The translations under genes were made by a program, and so were the position numbers. Positions 26,001-33,358 of a stretch of DNA of 50,023 nt are shown here, piece by piece; position 1 is the stretch's first letter, and each line of letters opens with the position of its first letter. The notes beneath the pieces are model-generated. The model was not told where the DNA came from. It was given only the letters and a program-made list of their open reading frames with translations, and did no database searches. The DNA comes from Planctomycetia bacterium (GTDB lineage: Bacteria; Planctomycetota; Planctomycetia; Gemmatales; Gemmataceae). The DNA lies in NCBI GenBank assembly GCA_005772955.1, contig SXID01000253.1, positions 1 to 50,023 on the forward strand, written 5' to 3'.

Positions 26001-26113
26001 TGGAAACAGTGGTCCGAGAGGATCGGCCGTACATCGCGGTTGAAGTCCACCTTCGCCGGTGCTGGCGGCGCGGCCGGGCTGAGCAACAGCAACGCGGAGA
26101 GGAGCGGGTTCAT
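23078..26113 (-). CDS. PSCyt1 / DUF1549 / LamG / DUF1553 protein
   Basis: 1011 residues. Signal peptide MNPLLSALLLLSPAAPPAPA. PSCyt1 at about 22-110 (HCFQCHGPDAGKRKARLRLD, MPPEKF); DUF1549 at about 130-345 with LIRRMTFDLTGLPPTPAEV, YGERMAWRWLDAARYADTNG and GCARCHDHKFDPVSQ (second CxxCH); a LamG/concanavalin-like domain inserted at about 418-594 (FSLAAWVSPRKLTGAIITR, VNGAEQKTN, NDVRVYGRAI), expected to bind carbohydrate; DUF1553 at about 690-960 (RLEFAKWLVNRENPLTARV, HPELLDWLATEF). Its ATG is only 2 bases after the stop of the preceding DUF1501 gene, and aagggga lies inside that gene, so translation is probably coupled. The lectin-like insert supports a role in polysaccharide handling; enzymatic activity is unproven. 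Confidence 0.93.
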   Translation of the reverse strand: MNPLLSALLLLSPAAPPAPAKVDFNRDVRPILSDHCFQCHGPDAGKRKARLRLDVDPVTDPRAPIIIVPGKPEKSELIQRITGKEVFVRMPPEKFARPLSAKQIETLTAWVAQGGKWEKHWALIPPTRTEPPKPKHPIANPIDAFVFARLEKEGLAPSPEADRVTLIRRMTFDLTGLPPTPAEVDAFVKDTESLAVSRLADRLLASPRYGERMAWRWLDAARYADTNGYQTDAERDMWRWRDWVIEAYNRNLPFDQFTIEQLAGDMLPNATLEQRIATGFNRNHRGNSEGGIVPEEYAVEYVVDRVDTTATVWLGLTVGCARCHDHKFDPVSQKEFYQLYSYFNNVPEKGRAVKFGNSPPLLKAPTREQQKQVADLDAKLKDADRVWVEMRDAVLMAQLKWERAVKVAEVKDWVPDLGLLKRWTFDAPLTFDGERFTDAGNVGDFGYDDRFSLAAWVSPRKLTGAIITRMPDEAQADGYAVELIDGKVRVSLTKRWLDDALRVETGKVIVAGRAQHLAVTYDGSRLAAGVKVYVNGAEQKTNVLLDELNQTFQNKEPLRIGAGGGKENRYVGLMNDVRVYGRAIEPQEVAILAVPATVAAILGTTPEKRTPAERDKLRTTFLETSAPPEISKAFLAPRGLRNDRAKLWETVPTVMVMEEMPKPRDAFVLLRGEYDKKGEKVFPAAPVALMHQGDNAHRSPRNRLEFAKWLVNRENPLTARVAVNRMWQLHFGAGLVRTVEDFGTQGEFPSHPELLDWLATEFARDWDSKRMHKLIVTSATYRQSSRVTKPLLERDPDNRLLARGPRLRLSAEMIRDQALFTSGLLVEKQGGPSVKPYQPAGLWSELSGAGDYKLDTGESLYRRSLYTYWKRAVPPPTLGVFDTSMRETCSVRETRTNTPLHALTLLNDVTFVEAARMLAQRVMKEDARPEKRLAKVFRYLTARAPTEAEAKVLGAAFERQLATYKKNPQSAAKLLQVGASKADAKLDAAELAAYASVCSLIMNLDEVVTKE

Positions 26114-26115
26114 CG

Positions 26116-27552
26116 TTACTTCCCCTTCGCGAATAGGTCCAACACCGGAACACCCTTGCCGTCTTCGGTCGCGTAGAACGGGCGTTTCTCCACGTCGAAC
26201 GCGGTCTTGGGCGAAATGCCCACGGCATGGAAGATGGTGGCGTGCAAGTCGCGAATGCTGATCGGGTTCTTCGTTGTAACGAGCGGCCGCTCGGCCGCGG
26301 TTTCGCCGTAGAGATTGCCCTTCTTGATGCCGCCGCCGAACATCAATACCGAGCCGCTACCAGTGAAGTGCCGGTGCAGGCCGTAGTGCTTCAACTCGCC
26401 GAGCTTGTCCGTCTTCGCACGCGACTGGTCCTTCGCGGTGCTACCGGGGACGCCCTCGATCATCATGTCACGGCTGAACTCGCTCGCCAGCACGACCAGC
26501 GTGCGGTCGAGCATCCCGCGTTGCTCCAGATCGAGAATCAGTTGCGCGATGGGTCGGTCGATTTCTTTTTTCATGCGGGCGTAAGTGGTGTGGCCGTTCT
26601 CGTGCGTGTCCCAGTGCAGGAACGGCACGTACTCGGTGGTCACCTCGATGAACCGCGCACCCGATTCCGCGAGCCGGCGCGCGAGCAGGCAACCCAACCC
26701 GAACCGCCCGGTGTTGTACGCGTCGTAACTTTTCTTCTCTTCCTTCGTGATATCGAACGCATCGCGTTCCTTGCTCGTGAGCAACCGGTGCGCGTTCTCG
26801 ATCGACTTCAGCATCGACTCGTGGTGATGGTCAGATGCCATCTCACCGACGGGTGACGCCTTGAGCAGTTCCTTGAACTTCTCGTGCCGCGCTGCGAAGC
26901 GTTCCGGCGTCATGCCCTTCGGCGGTTTCACCGCGTTCACCGCGTCATCGGGGAAGGGCAGGTTGAACGGCCCGTACTCGGTGCCGAAGAATCCGCCCGT
27001 GGTGAACGCTTTCAGCTCTTCCGATTCGCCGTGTCCTTCGAGTTTCTGTCCGATGTTGATGAACGGCGGGATCGCGGCGTTTCGCGGTCCCAACACGCGA
27101 GCGATCCACGCGCCGATGTGCGGGCACGCGACCGTCTGCGGCGGAACGTACCCGGTGTGCCAGTGGTACTGGTGTCGCGAGTGAAGGATGTTGCCGAGGT
27201 CCGCGACGACGTGCGAACGAATCAGTGTGCCGCGGTCTATCACCTTCGCGACATTCTCAAGCCCCTCGGTGAGTTTGATGTTGTCCACGACGGTATCGAT
27301 GGCCGGGAACGTGGAGAGAATCTTGTCCACCGGCACGCCGACTTCGAACTTCGTGTACCGCTTTGGGTCGAAGGTGTCCGGCGCCCCCATTCCGCCGGCC
27401 ATCCAGAGCAGGATGACGGTATCTGCGGTCGCCTTCGGCTGCGCGCTCGGTTCCGCGGCACGAAGGCGCGGCGCACCGCCCGCGACAGTGGCGAGGCCGG
27501 CCGCGGTCATCGCGCGAAGGTATTCGCGTCGGGAGAGTTCGCGTGCGTGCAT
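26116..27552 (-). CDS. DUF1501 domain-containing protein, Tat-exported
   Basis: 478 residues from the ATG at 27552 (a GTG at 27573 is an alternative). Twin-arginine-type leader LSRREYLRAMTAAGLATVAGG at about 5-25. Compared with the other two DUF1501 proteins here, the first block is changed: VILLWMAGGMGAPDTFDPKR replaces the usual GGPSHLD. The later blocks are kept (HIGAWIARVLG, GCLLARRLAESGARFIEVTTEYVPFLHWDTHENGH, VVLASEFSRDMMIEG, SIRDLHATIFHAVGI). Sits between two cytochrome-type genes; the gap to the next gene is 2 bases and to the preceding one 90 bases, with a hairpin in that gap. Confidence 0.92.
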   Translation of the reverse strand: MHARELSRREYLRAMTAAGLATVAGGAPRLRAAEPSAQPKATADTVILLWMAGGMGAPDTFDPKRYTKFEVGVPVDKILSTFPAIDTVVDNIKLTEGLENVAKVIDRGTLIRSHVVADLGNILHSRHQYHWHTGYVPPQTVACPHIGAWIARVLGPRNAAIPPFINIGQKLEGHGESEELKAFTTGGFFGTEYGPFNLPFPDDAVNAVKPPKGMTPERFAARHEKFKELLKASPVGEMASDHHHESMLKSIENAHRLLTSKERDAFDITKEEKKSYDAYNTGRFGLGCLLARRLAESGARFIEVTTEYVPFLHWDTHENGHTTYARMKKEIDRPIAQLILDLEQRGMLDRTLVVLASEFSRDMMIEGVPGSTAKDQSRAKTDKLGELKHYGLHRHFTGSGSVLMFGGGIKKGNLYGETAAERPLVTTKNPISIRDLHATIFHAVGISPKTAFDVEKRPFYATEDGKGVPVLDLFAKGK

Positions 27553-27584
27553 TTGAAAACTCACTTTCCTCACTTACTTACCAG

Positions 27585-27632
27585 CCCGCAGCGCGAGCAA
27601 GGGCACAGCGAACCTCTTGCTTGCGCTGCGGG
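27585..27632 (-). terminator. Hairpin inside the DUF1501/PSCyt run
   Basis: cccgcagcgcgagcaag (27585-27601) pairs with cttgcttgcgctgcggg (27616-27632), 17 bp with one wobble, loop of 14. It lies between the stop of the 27643-29556 gene and the start of the 26116-27552 gene. It could reduce read-through, stabilise the upstream transcript 3' end, or be a REP-type repeat. Confidence 0.6.
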
Positions 27633-27642
27633 CGGGTGGATA

Positions 27643-29556
27643 TTACCTCACCAACTGGAACTCCGGCAGCATCACGACTGCCCACAGCAGATCGGCCACG
27701 TTCTCAGCGGTTGGCTTGCCACCAAGTAGCCGCTTCGCGGCGTCGCGTTCGCCCGCATTGGGTTTGCGCGACAGCGCCCGCACGAACACCCACTCTACCA
27801 GTTCCTCGGCTGTCGCCTTCGGGTTCGCCTTCAGGATGTTCGCGGCGCCGCGGTCGAGCGTCGTCGTGAGAGTCTGTCCGTTCGCCAGGTCGAGCGCCTG
27901 GAGCGTGGACAACTGCTCCGGCCGCGTCGTGACTACTTGTTCGCGGTTGGGCCGACCGAGAGATCGCATCAGCGCGTCGCAATCGACGAGCGTTGTGCGG
28001 ACGAACTGCCGTTCCTTCGGAACGCCCGCCGGGAACGGCGGGAGAGCGCCCTGGAACGCGGCCGACTGCTTTAGCGGCGCGGTGCCGGTGAGCATCCAAA
28101 TCGCGTCGGTGAACTGCTCGGCGGTCAGGCGCTTCAGTTCGGGACCGCGGAACACGTAGCCGTCACCGGCTATTTCCTTCGCGAGCGGCACCGCCTTCGA
28201 TTGGTACGCGTGCGACGTGGCGATGTGTTCGATCAGTTTCTTCAGGTCGTAGTTGTTCTCCGCGAAGTACACCGCGAGGTAATCGAGGAGGTCTTCGCTC
28301 CACGGCCTGTTGCCCATCACATCGACCGGGTGAACGATCCCGCGACCCATCAACCGGTGCCAGATGCGGTTGACCATTGTTCGCGTAAACCGGCCGTTGT
28401 CTGGATGAGTGACCAGCGCCGCGAGTTGTTCGAGGCGTTTCGCTTTCGGTGCGGTCGCGTCGATCGTGCCGAGTTCAGGGAACAGGAACTTCACGCTCGC
28501 GGTCTTGCCGGTCGGCTTGTCGCAGCGGTGAACCGCGAGCGGCTTGTCCGCGATTACCGCCGCCAGGCCGTAAGCGTCGTCGAGCTTCCACGAGTCGATG
28601 AAGCTGTCGTGACACGACGCACACTTGAGGTTCGCGCCGAAGAACACCTGCCCAATGTTCTGCGAGAACTGAAGCTCAACGATCTGGCTCGCGTTCACCT
28701 CGCCGCGCCACTTGATGCCCTTCGCGAAGCCTTCAGAGGCCGGTGTCGGCGCGATCAATTCGCGCGCGAACTTGTCATACGGCTTGTTCTCCAGCAGCGA
28801 CTGGTACAGCCACGCGGTAATCTGCTTGCGCCCGCCGTCGATGTAGCCGGTGCCCTTGTATTCGTTGCGGAGCGCGTCGTTCCAGAACGCGAGCCAGTGG
28901 TCCGTGTACGACCGGTTTTCAGCCAACACCCTCCGCACAAGGTCTGCGTTCTTGCTGTCGTTCTTGCTCGCGACGAACGCTTCCAGTTCCTCCGTGGTAG
29001 GCGGTAGCCCAAGCAAGTCGAGGTAGACACGCCGCGTAAACACCTCATCATCGAGTTTCGCCGGTGCGGTGACCTTGTTCGAAGTGTGGTAAGCATCAAT
29101 AATGCGGTCAATCGGGTGTTCGCGCCCAACGGTTTTCGCGGGCGGGACCGCCACCTTTCGCGGCTTCAGTGGAGCGAGGTAGGTCGCGGGCTTGAAACTG
29201 AATCCCGGTTCCCACGGTAAGCCGTCGTCGATCCATTTCGCCAACACCGCCACTTCCTTCGCGCTTAACGGCTCCGCCTTCGGCGGTGGCATCCTCGCCG
29301 CTTCTTCCTTGCTATTCACGCGCTTGTGAATTTCGCTCATTGCCGACTTGCCCGGCACCGCGGCCTTCGCCTTGAGCAGCTCTTCGCGAGTGTCGAACGA
29401 GATGCCGCCTTTGTAAGTGCCGTTCGTGTGGCACTTCGCGCACTTCGCTTTGAGGAGAGGGACCACGTCATGCGCGAAGTCCGTTTTCTTGTCCGGCTGC
29501 GCGACAACTGAGTTGGTGCAGATCGCGAGCATGGCGAGGCTGAACAGTAATCGCAT
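27643..29556 (-). CDS. PSCyt1 / DUF1549 / DUF1553 protein
   Basis: 637 residues from the ATG at 29556, giving the signal peptide MRLLFSLAMLAICTNSVVAQ; the frame runs to 29694 but without family character. PSCyt1 at about 22-120 (CAKCHTNGTYKGGISF, RMPPPKAEPLSAKEVAVLAKWIDDG); DUF1549 at about 150-350 (RRVYLDLLGLPPTTEELEAF, NLKCASCHDSFIDSW); DUF1553 at about 390-630 (RTMVNRIWHRLMGRGIV, LDYLAVYFAENNYDLKKLI). Shorter than its two relatives in the window because the region between DUF1549 and DUF1553 is reduced. First gene of the minus-strand run ending at 21593 and divergent from amn. Confidence 0.92.
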   Translation of the reverse strand: MRLLFSLAMLAICTNSVVAQPDKKTDFAHDVVPLLKAKCAKCHTNGTYKGGISFDTREELLKAKAAVPGKSAMSEIHKRVNSKEEAARMPPPKAEPLSAKEVAVLAKWIDDGLPWEPGFSFKPATYLAPLKPRKVAVPPAKTVGREHPIDRIIDAYHTSNKVTAPAKLDDEVFTRRVYLDLLGLPPTTEELEAFVASKNDSKNADLVRRVLAENRSYTDHWLAFWNDALRNEYKGTGYIDGGRKQITAWLYQSLLENKPYDKFARELIAPTPASEGFAKGIKWRGEVNASQIVELQFSQNIGQVFFGANLKCASCHDSFIDSWKLDDAYGLAAVIADKPLAVHRCDKPTGKTASVKFLFPELGTIDATAPKAKRLEQLAALVTHPDNGRFTRTMVNRIWHRLMGRGIVHPVDVMGNRPWSEDLLDYLAVYFAENNYDLKKLIEHIATSHAYQSKAVPLAKEIAGDGYVFRGPELKRLTAEQFTDAIWMLTGTAPLKQSAAFQGALPPFPAGVPKERQFVRTTLVDCDALMRSLGRPNREQVVTTRPEQLSTLQALDLANGQTLTTTLDRGAANILKANPKATAEELVEWVFVRALSRKPNAGERDAAKRLLGGKPTAENVADLLWAVVMLPEFQLVR

Positions 29557-29720
29557 GGCGGTAGGGAGGTTCGCGGTGTGGCGGCAGTGTTCTTCATAGT
29601 AGTGTTCAGTCGCGCGCGAAAGGGAAGCGGAAATCGCGAAAACGGACGCCGCACGGCCAACCACGGTTGTCACTTCCGCCCACTCACGCCACAATCACCG
29701 GACCACTTCGGAGTGCGTGC

Positions 29721-30503
29721 ATGAAGACCAAAGCCGAGATCGTTCTGGACTGGCTGCCGCGGTACACCGGGCGGCCCGTAGATCAGTTCGGGAAGTACAT
29801 ACTGCTCACCAACTTCGCGCACTACGTCGATCTGTTCGCGGATCGCTACGGCGTCGAGATCCTCGGCCGCGACCGGCCCATGACCTCTGCGACCGCCGAG
29901 AACATCACCATTCTGAACTTCGGCATGGGCAGCGCGATGGCCGCGACCGTGATGGACCTGCTCTCCGCGATCGAGCCGAAAGGCGTGCTGTTCCTCGGCA
30001 AGTGTGGCGGGCTGAAGAGCACCAAGGTGGGCGACTTCATCCTGCCGATCGCGGCGATTCGCGGAGAAGGGACGAGCCATGATTACCTCGCTCCCGAGGT
30101 GCCGGCGCTGCCGTCATTCCGGTTGCAAGCCGCCGTAGCGGCGGCGAGCAGCAAGCACGACATCGACTACTGGAGCGGCACGGTTTACACGACGAACCGC
30201 CGCGTGTGGGAACACGATGACCGGTTCAAGCAGTACCTGCGAGACATCCGCGCCATCGCGATCGACATGGAGACCGCGACGGTTTACGTGGTTGGATTCG
30301 TGAACCGGATACCCAAAGGCGCTCTCCTGTTGGTATCGGACAACCCGATGACGCCCGAAGGCGTGAAGACCTCAAAGAGCGATGCGGCCGTTACCGAACT
30401 GTACGTGCGCAAACACCTGGACTTGGGCATCACGGCGCTGATGGAACTGCGCGACTTCGGCACGTCCGTGCGACACCTGAGGTTTGAAGAGCGGCCGGGC
30501 TAA
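29721..30503 (+). CDS. amn: AMP nucleosidase
   Basis: 260 residues from the ATG at 29721 (MKTKAEIVLDWLPRYTGRPVDQFG, the conserved start of the short AMP nucleosidases). It hydrolyses AMP to adenine and ribose 5-phosphate. The nucleoside-phosphorylase-like core is clear: ITILNFGMGSAMAATVMDLL, FLGKCGGLKSTKVGDFILPIAAIRGEG, AIDMETATVYVVGFV (ribose-binding Met-Glu), LLVSDNPMTPEGVKT with the catalytic-type Asp. E. coli Amn has an additional N-terminal regulatory domain of ~170 residues; this protein lacks it, as in many Bacteroidetes and planctomycetes, so ATP/phosphate control is likely different. Followed 85 bases later by an MBL-fold gene on the same strand. Cytoplasmic. Confidence 0.88.
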   Translation: MKTKAEIVLDWLPRYTGRPVDQFGKYILLTNFAHYVDLFADRYGVEILGRDRPMTSATAENITILNFGMGSAMAATVMDLLSAIEPKGVLFLGKCGGLKSTKVGDFILPIAAIRGEGTSHDYLAPEVPALPSFRLQAAVAAASSKHDIDYWSGTVYTTNRRVWEHDDRFKQYLRDIRAIAIDMETATVYVVGFVNRIPKGALLLVSDNPMTPEGVKTSKSDAAVTELYVRKHLDLGITALMELRDFGTSVRHLRFEERPG

Positions 30504-30522
30504 ACAAAAGCCACGATCCTCA

Positions 30523-30545
30523 CCCGGCTGCGGTTCGCGGCCGGG
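30523..30545 (+). terminator. Hairpin between amn and the MBL-fold gene
   Basis: cccggctgcg (30523-30532) pairs with cgcggccggg (30536-30545) with one wobble and a 3-base loop. No U-tract; purine-rich sequence follows. Weak terminator or processing site. Confidence 0.35.
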
Positions 30546-30588
30546 GGAGGGGGAAAGTTGACTCATCGCCGAATCGCCAGGAGTTCCC

Positions 30589-31593
30589 ATGTCCCTCACA
30601 TTCCAGGTTCTCGGTCAGCCGGGGCGGGACAACGCGCTGTTCGTGAAGGTCGATACCGGGCAATCGCAGACGCGGTTCCTGTTCGACTGTGGTGACGGCT
30701 GTCCGCACCAGGTCGGCCCCACCGAGTTGTGCGAAGTCGAACACCTGTGCTTCTCGCACCTGCACATGGATCACGTGGCGGGCTTTGATCTCTTCTTCCG
30801 GCTGAACTTTGACCGCGTTGCGAAGGAAAACCGCATCTGGGTTCCCCATGGTAGCGGTGAGGTGATGCATCACCGACTTCGCGGGTTCATGTGGAACCTC
30901 GTAGACGAGAAGCAAGAGGGCGAGTGGCTCGTATCCGAGATCGCGCCGGACACGGTTCGCACAGCGCGGTTTCTCGCGAAGGAAGGCTTCCGCACGGCAC
31001 ACGCGGAACCGGAGCAGGAGCGAACCGACCGCACCATCATCGCGGGCGAAGGCTTCACGGTGGAGGCGATGTTGCTCGATCATGGCACGCCGTCGGTGGG
31101 CTATCTGGTGCGTGAGGCTAATCGCGTGAATGTTGACACCGCGAAACTCGGCGCGAAGGGCTTCAAACCCGGACCGTGGCTGAAGCGGCTTCGCGGGCCG
31201 GGCGCGGCCCCGGGCGAAACCGTTGAGATCGGCGGCGTCGCGCATTCGCTCGGCACGCTGCAAACGGAACTTCTCGTCACCACACTGGGCGATTCGATCG
31301 CGTACCTGACCGACTTCCGCCTGACGCCTGCGACCGCGGACGAACTCGTGCCGTCGCTCCGCGGAGTGACCACGGTCGTGTGCGAAAGTCAGTACCGTGC
31401 CGCGGACGCCGACCTCGCCAACAAGGTGATGCATTCGACCGCGGAAGAGGTCGCGTCGATGGCGGCACGCGCCGCAATTGGGCGCCTCGTTCTGTTCCAC
31501 TTCTCGGATCGTTACGACGCGGTGGCGCGACGCGAGATGCTGGACGACGCGCGGACGATCTTCGCGAACACGACTCTGCCCGATGGATGGTGA
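30589..31593 (+). CDS. MBL-fold metallohydrolase, RNase Z-like
   Basis: 334 residues from the ATG at 30589. The zinc motif HLHMDH at 57-62 follows LCFS, and FDCGDG precedes it, as in the ribonuclease Z/ElaC branch. Other ligands probably lie in LLDHGTPSVGYLV, LTDFRLTP and the C-terminal LVLFHFSDRY histidine. The insert between motifs (about 70-160) is larger than in canonical tRNase Z and the flexible arm is not obvious, so it may act on another phosphodiester or small molecule. Could be co-transcribed with amn (85-base gap). Family firm, substrate uncertain; no signal peptide. Confidence 0.82.
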   Translation: MSLTFQVLGQPGRDNALFVKVDTGQSQTRFLFDCGDGCPHQVGPTELCEVEHLCFSHLHMDHVAGFDLFFRLNFDRVAKENRIWVPHGSGEVMHHRLRGFMWNLVDEKQEGEWLVSEIAPDTVRTARFLAKEGFRTAHAEPEQERTDRTIIAGEGFTVEAMLLDHGTPSVGYLVREANRVNVDTAKLGAKGFKPGPWLKRLRGPGAAPGETVEIGGVAHSLGTLQTELLVTTLGDSIAYLTDFRLTPATADELVPSLRGVTTVVCESQYRAADADLANKVMHSTAEEVASMAARAAIGRLVLFHFSDRYDAVARREMLDDARTIFANTTLPDGW

Positions 31594-31620
31594 GCTGCCT
31601 CGCGAAGCCGCGACCGGCCG

Positions 31621-32061
31621 TTAGACGGTCGACCGGACGATCAGCAACGCGAGGAAGACGATCCACGTACACGCGAACAGGAACGGTACCGCCAGTGCCA
31701 GCGGCTTCGAGATGGCGAACCCGCTGTGCCCGCTCGGTCCGGCCCAGCCGTCGAGCGTCGCGCGGTATTCCGGCACCAGTGCGCGAATGCGTGCGTGGAC
31801 GTGTTCGCAGTACGCCCAATGTCGCGTCTGAATGGCGATCCACAGGAGCGTGAACAGTAGCCCCACCAGCATGATCGGCAGGAAGAACCCGATCGCGGGT
31901 TCCTTGTTGTACATGATTCCACAGATCGTCAGCAGCCCGGTTTCGAGGAACGAGAAGTAGTTGAGCCGGTCGTGGAAAAGACGTTCCTCGTGCATCCCGT
32001 GTTGCCACAGTCGATTGATTTCGTCCGCTGATGGCGGCTTCGGCGCGTCTTCCGTGCCCAT
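31621..32061 (-). CDS. Small membrane protein, three predicted helices
   Basis: 146 residues. N-terminal ~30 residues soluble (SADEINRLWQHGMHEERLFHDRLNYFSF), then hydrophobic stretches at about 42-52 (LLTICGIMY), 58-78 (GFFLPIMLVGLLFTLLWIAIQ) and 120-143 (PLALAVPFLFACTWIVFLALLIV). The pattern with the RLNYFSF leader before the first helix resembles small uncharacterised bacterial membrane proteins; I cannot name the family. Downstream member of three minus-strand genes (33245 to 31621), 21 bases after the DinB gene, so likely co-transcribed with it. Confidence 0.75.
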   Translation of the reverse strand: MGTEDAPKPPSADEINRLWQHGMHEERLFHDRLNYFSFLETGLLTICGIMYNKEPAIGFFLPIMLVGLLFTLLWIAIQTRHWAYCEHVHARIRALVPEYRATLDGWAGPSGHSGFAISKPLALAVPFLFACTWIVFLALLIVRSTV

Positions 32062-32082
32062 GATAAGTTGGTCCTTCCGTAG

Positions 32083-32571
32083 TCAGCGCGGTCCGGCGAA
32101 CCGGTAGCCGTCGCCGAGGATCGTCCGTGTCATGTGGATGATTTCTTGAGTGTGCCCGCGGAAGTGGCTAATGCTCCGCACCACGGCCTGGATGCCGGTC
32201 CAGTTGAAGTTGTTCACGACGCGATGTTCGGTCAGACGGTCGTCACGAGCGCCGAGGATGGCGTCGCGCGCCCGCTTTACGGTAACGATCAGTGCGCCGA
32301 GCAGTTCGTCCTTTGGGGCTACGTCGCGCGCCGCGAATTCCGCGGGTCGGTCGCGTGTGTCCGGCACGCTGGTGAGGTTGTTCACGATGAGTTGCTGCAC
32401 GTTCCCCGTGAGGTGCAGAATCAGGTTGCCGATCGCGTTTGTCCCCGCGGGCGGGCGCGACCACACCTGCGCGTCACTGAGTTGGTTCAAACAGTGGACG
32501 ATGCGCGAAAGCGCCGCATCGATCTCATCGCAGATCGCATGATTCAGTGCGGAACGGAGGTCTTCGGCCAT
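32083..32571 (-). CDS. DinB family protein (four-helix, metal-binding)
   Basis: 162 residues. Typical DinB/DUF1572 pattern: helix 1 with DEIDAALSRIVHCLNQL, VWSRPPAGTNAIGNLILHLTGN (H53 in helix 2), and the last helix SHFRGHTQEIIHMTRTILG with H136, H140 and H146. The three-histidine arrangement matches the metal site of the fold, found in thiol-dependent S-transferases and in proteins of unknown function. Cytoplasmic. Located between two membrane-protein genes on the same strand; the gap downstream is 21 bases and upstream 38 bases, consistent with an operon. No catalytic role can be assigned. Confidence 0.8.
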   Translation of the reverse strand: MAEDLRSALNHAICDEIDAALSRIVHCLNQLSDAQVWSRPPAGTNAIGNLILHLTGNVQQLIVNNLTSVPDTRDRPAEFAARDVAPKDELLGALIVTVKRARDAILGARDDRLTEHRVVNNFNWTGIQAVVRSISHFRGHTQEIIHMTRTILGDGYRFAGPR

Positions 32572-32609
32572 CGTGGTATCCTTACGGGTGACGGGCCACA
32601 GTTAGCCTA

Positions 32610-33245
32610 TCAGGAGTGGATCGCCCAGACCGTCCAGAGTGTGAGGCCGAATAGCAACCGCAACCCGATCTGCACCGACACCCACCACAGCGATGCGTTC
32701 AACGTGGAGCGGTAGTCTTGCAGACTCTTCTTCACCTCGTCGTCCACCATCTTCTGCGGGTTCACGATGCCGAGCGTGATCGCGCGCACGAGCGGGCCTT
32801 TCCAGCCGAGCCACGTTTCCGCCTGATCGAAGTACTTCACCGTCTCGTCGTGGTCGAACCGGCCCACGCGAACCACGAAGTAAATGTCCACCGCGAGCAT
32901 CGGTACGAGCGGCACGAGGATGACCGGCACCCACCACCACTCCTGACGCAGTTGCGGCCCTGTCAACTCCGCGAGCGGAAAGATGAGCCGCGACACGATG
33001 AGCTGAACAACCGTCAAGGCCAGCGCGAGGATCGCGGGACGGAAGAACGACCAGTTCAGGATGAGGCTGCGGTGCTCGCTGAGGCGCGTGATGAGCTTCG
33101 GCCAGCGCCCCCGGACCCGGATCAGGATGCGCACCGCAGCCAGATAGACATCCCAGCGGCGCACGAGACTGATGATGAACATCAGCGTCACGTAGAAGTC
33201 GAAGACGCGAATCAGGTTGATTGGCGGTTGCTGGTCGGGCGGCAT
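32610..33245 (-). CDS. Multi-pass membrane protein of unknown function
   Basis: 211 residues from the ATG at 33245 (MPPDQQPPINLIRVFDFY); an upstream ATG at 33293 overlaps the divergent lipoprotein promoter region and adds no family-like sequence. Hydrophobic segments at about 12-25, 66-90 (FFRPAILALALTVVQLIVSRLIFP), 101-124 (WWWVPVILVPLVPMLAVDIYFVV) and 185-207. A soluble stretch with acidic residues lies between the third and fourth (RFDHDETVKYFDQAETWLGW). I do not recognise it. Probable first gene of a three-gene minus-strand unit with the DinB protein. Confidence 0.75.
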   Translation of the reverse strand: MPPDQQPPINLIRVFDFYVTLMFIISLVRRWDVYLAAVRILIRVRGRWPKLITRLSEHRSLILNWSFFRPAILALALTVVQLIVSRLIFPLAELTGPQLRQEWWWVPVILVPLVPMLAVDIYFVVRVGRFDHDETVKYFDQAETWLGWKGPLVRAITLGIVNPQKMVDDEVKKSLQDYRSTLNASLWWVSVQIGLRLLFGLTLWTVWAIHS

Positions 33246-33358
33246 GAGTTTGCGCTCGCGAGAATCGCACAACAAGGTTGTATCGACTCGCACACGGTGA
33301 AAACTTGACCCGCGCCCGCGAACCGCGTACCCTCTGCGAACACTCTCCCAGGCGAACC

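Noticed and set aside
24920-26176. Plus-strand open frame of 418 residues
   Set aside because: Antisense to the DUF1549 part of the 23078-26113 gene; no recognisable motif.
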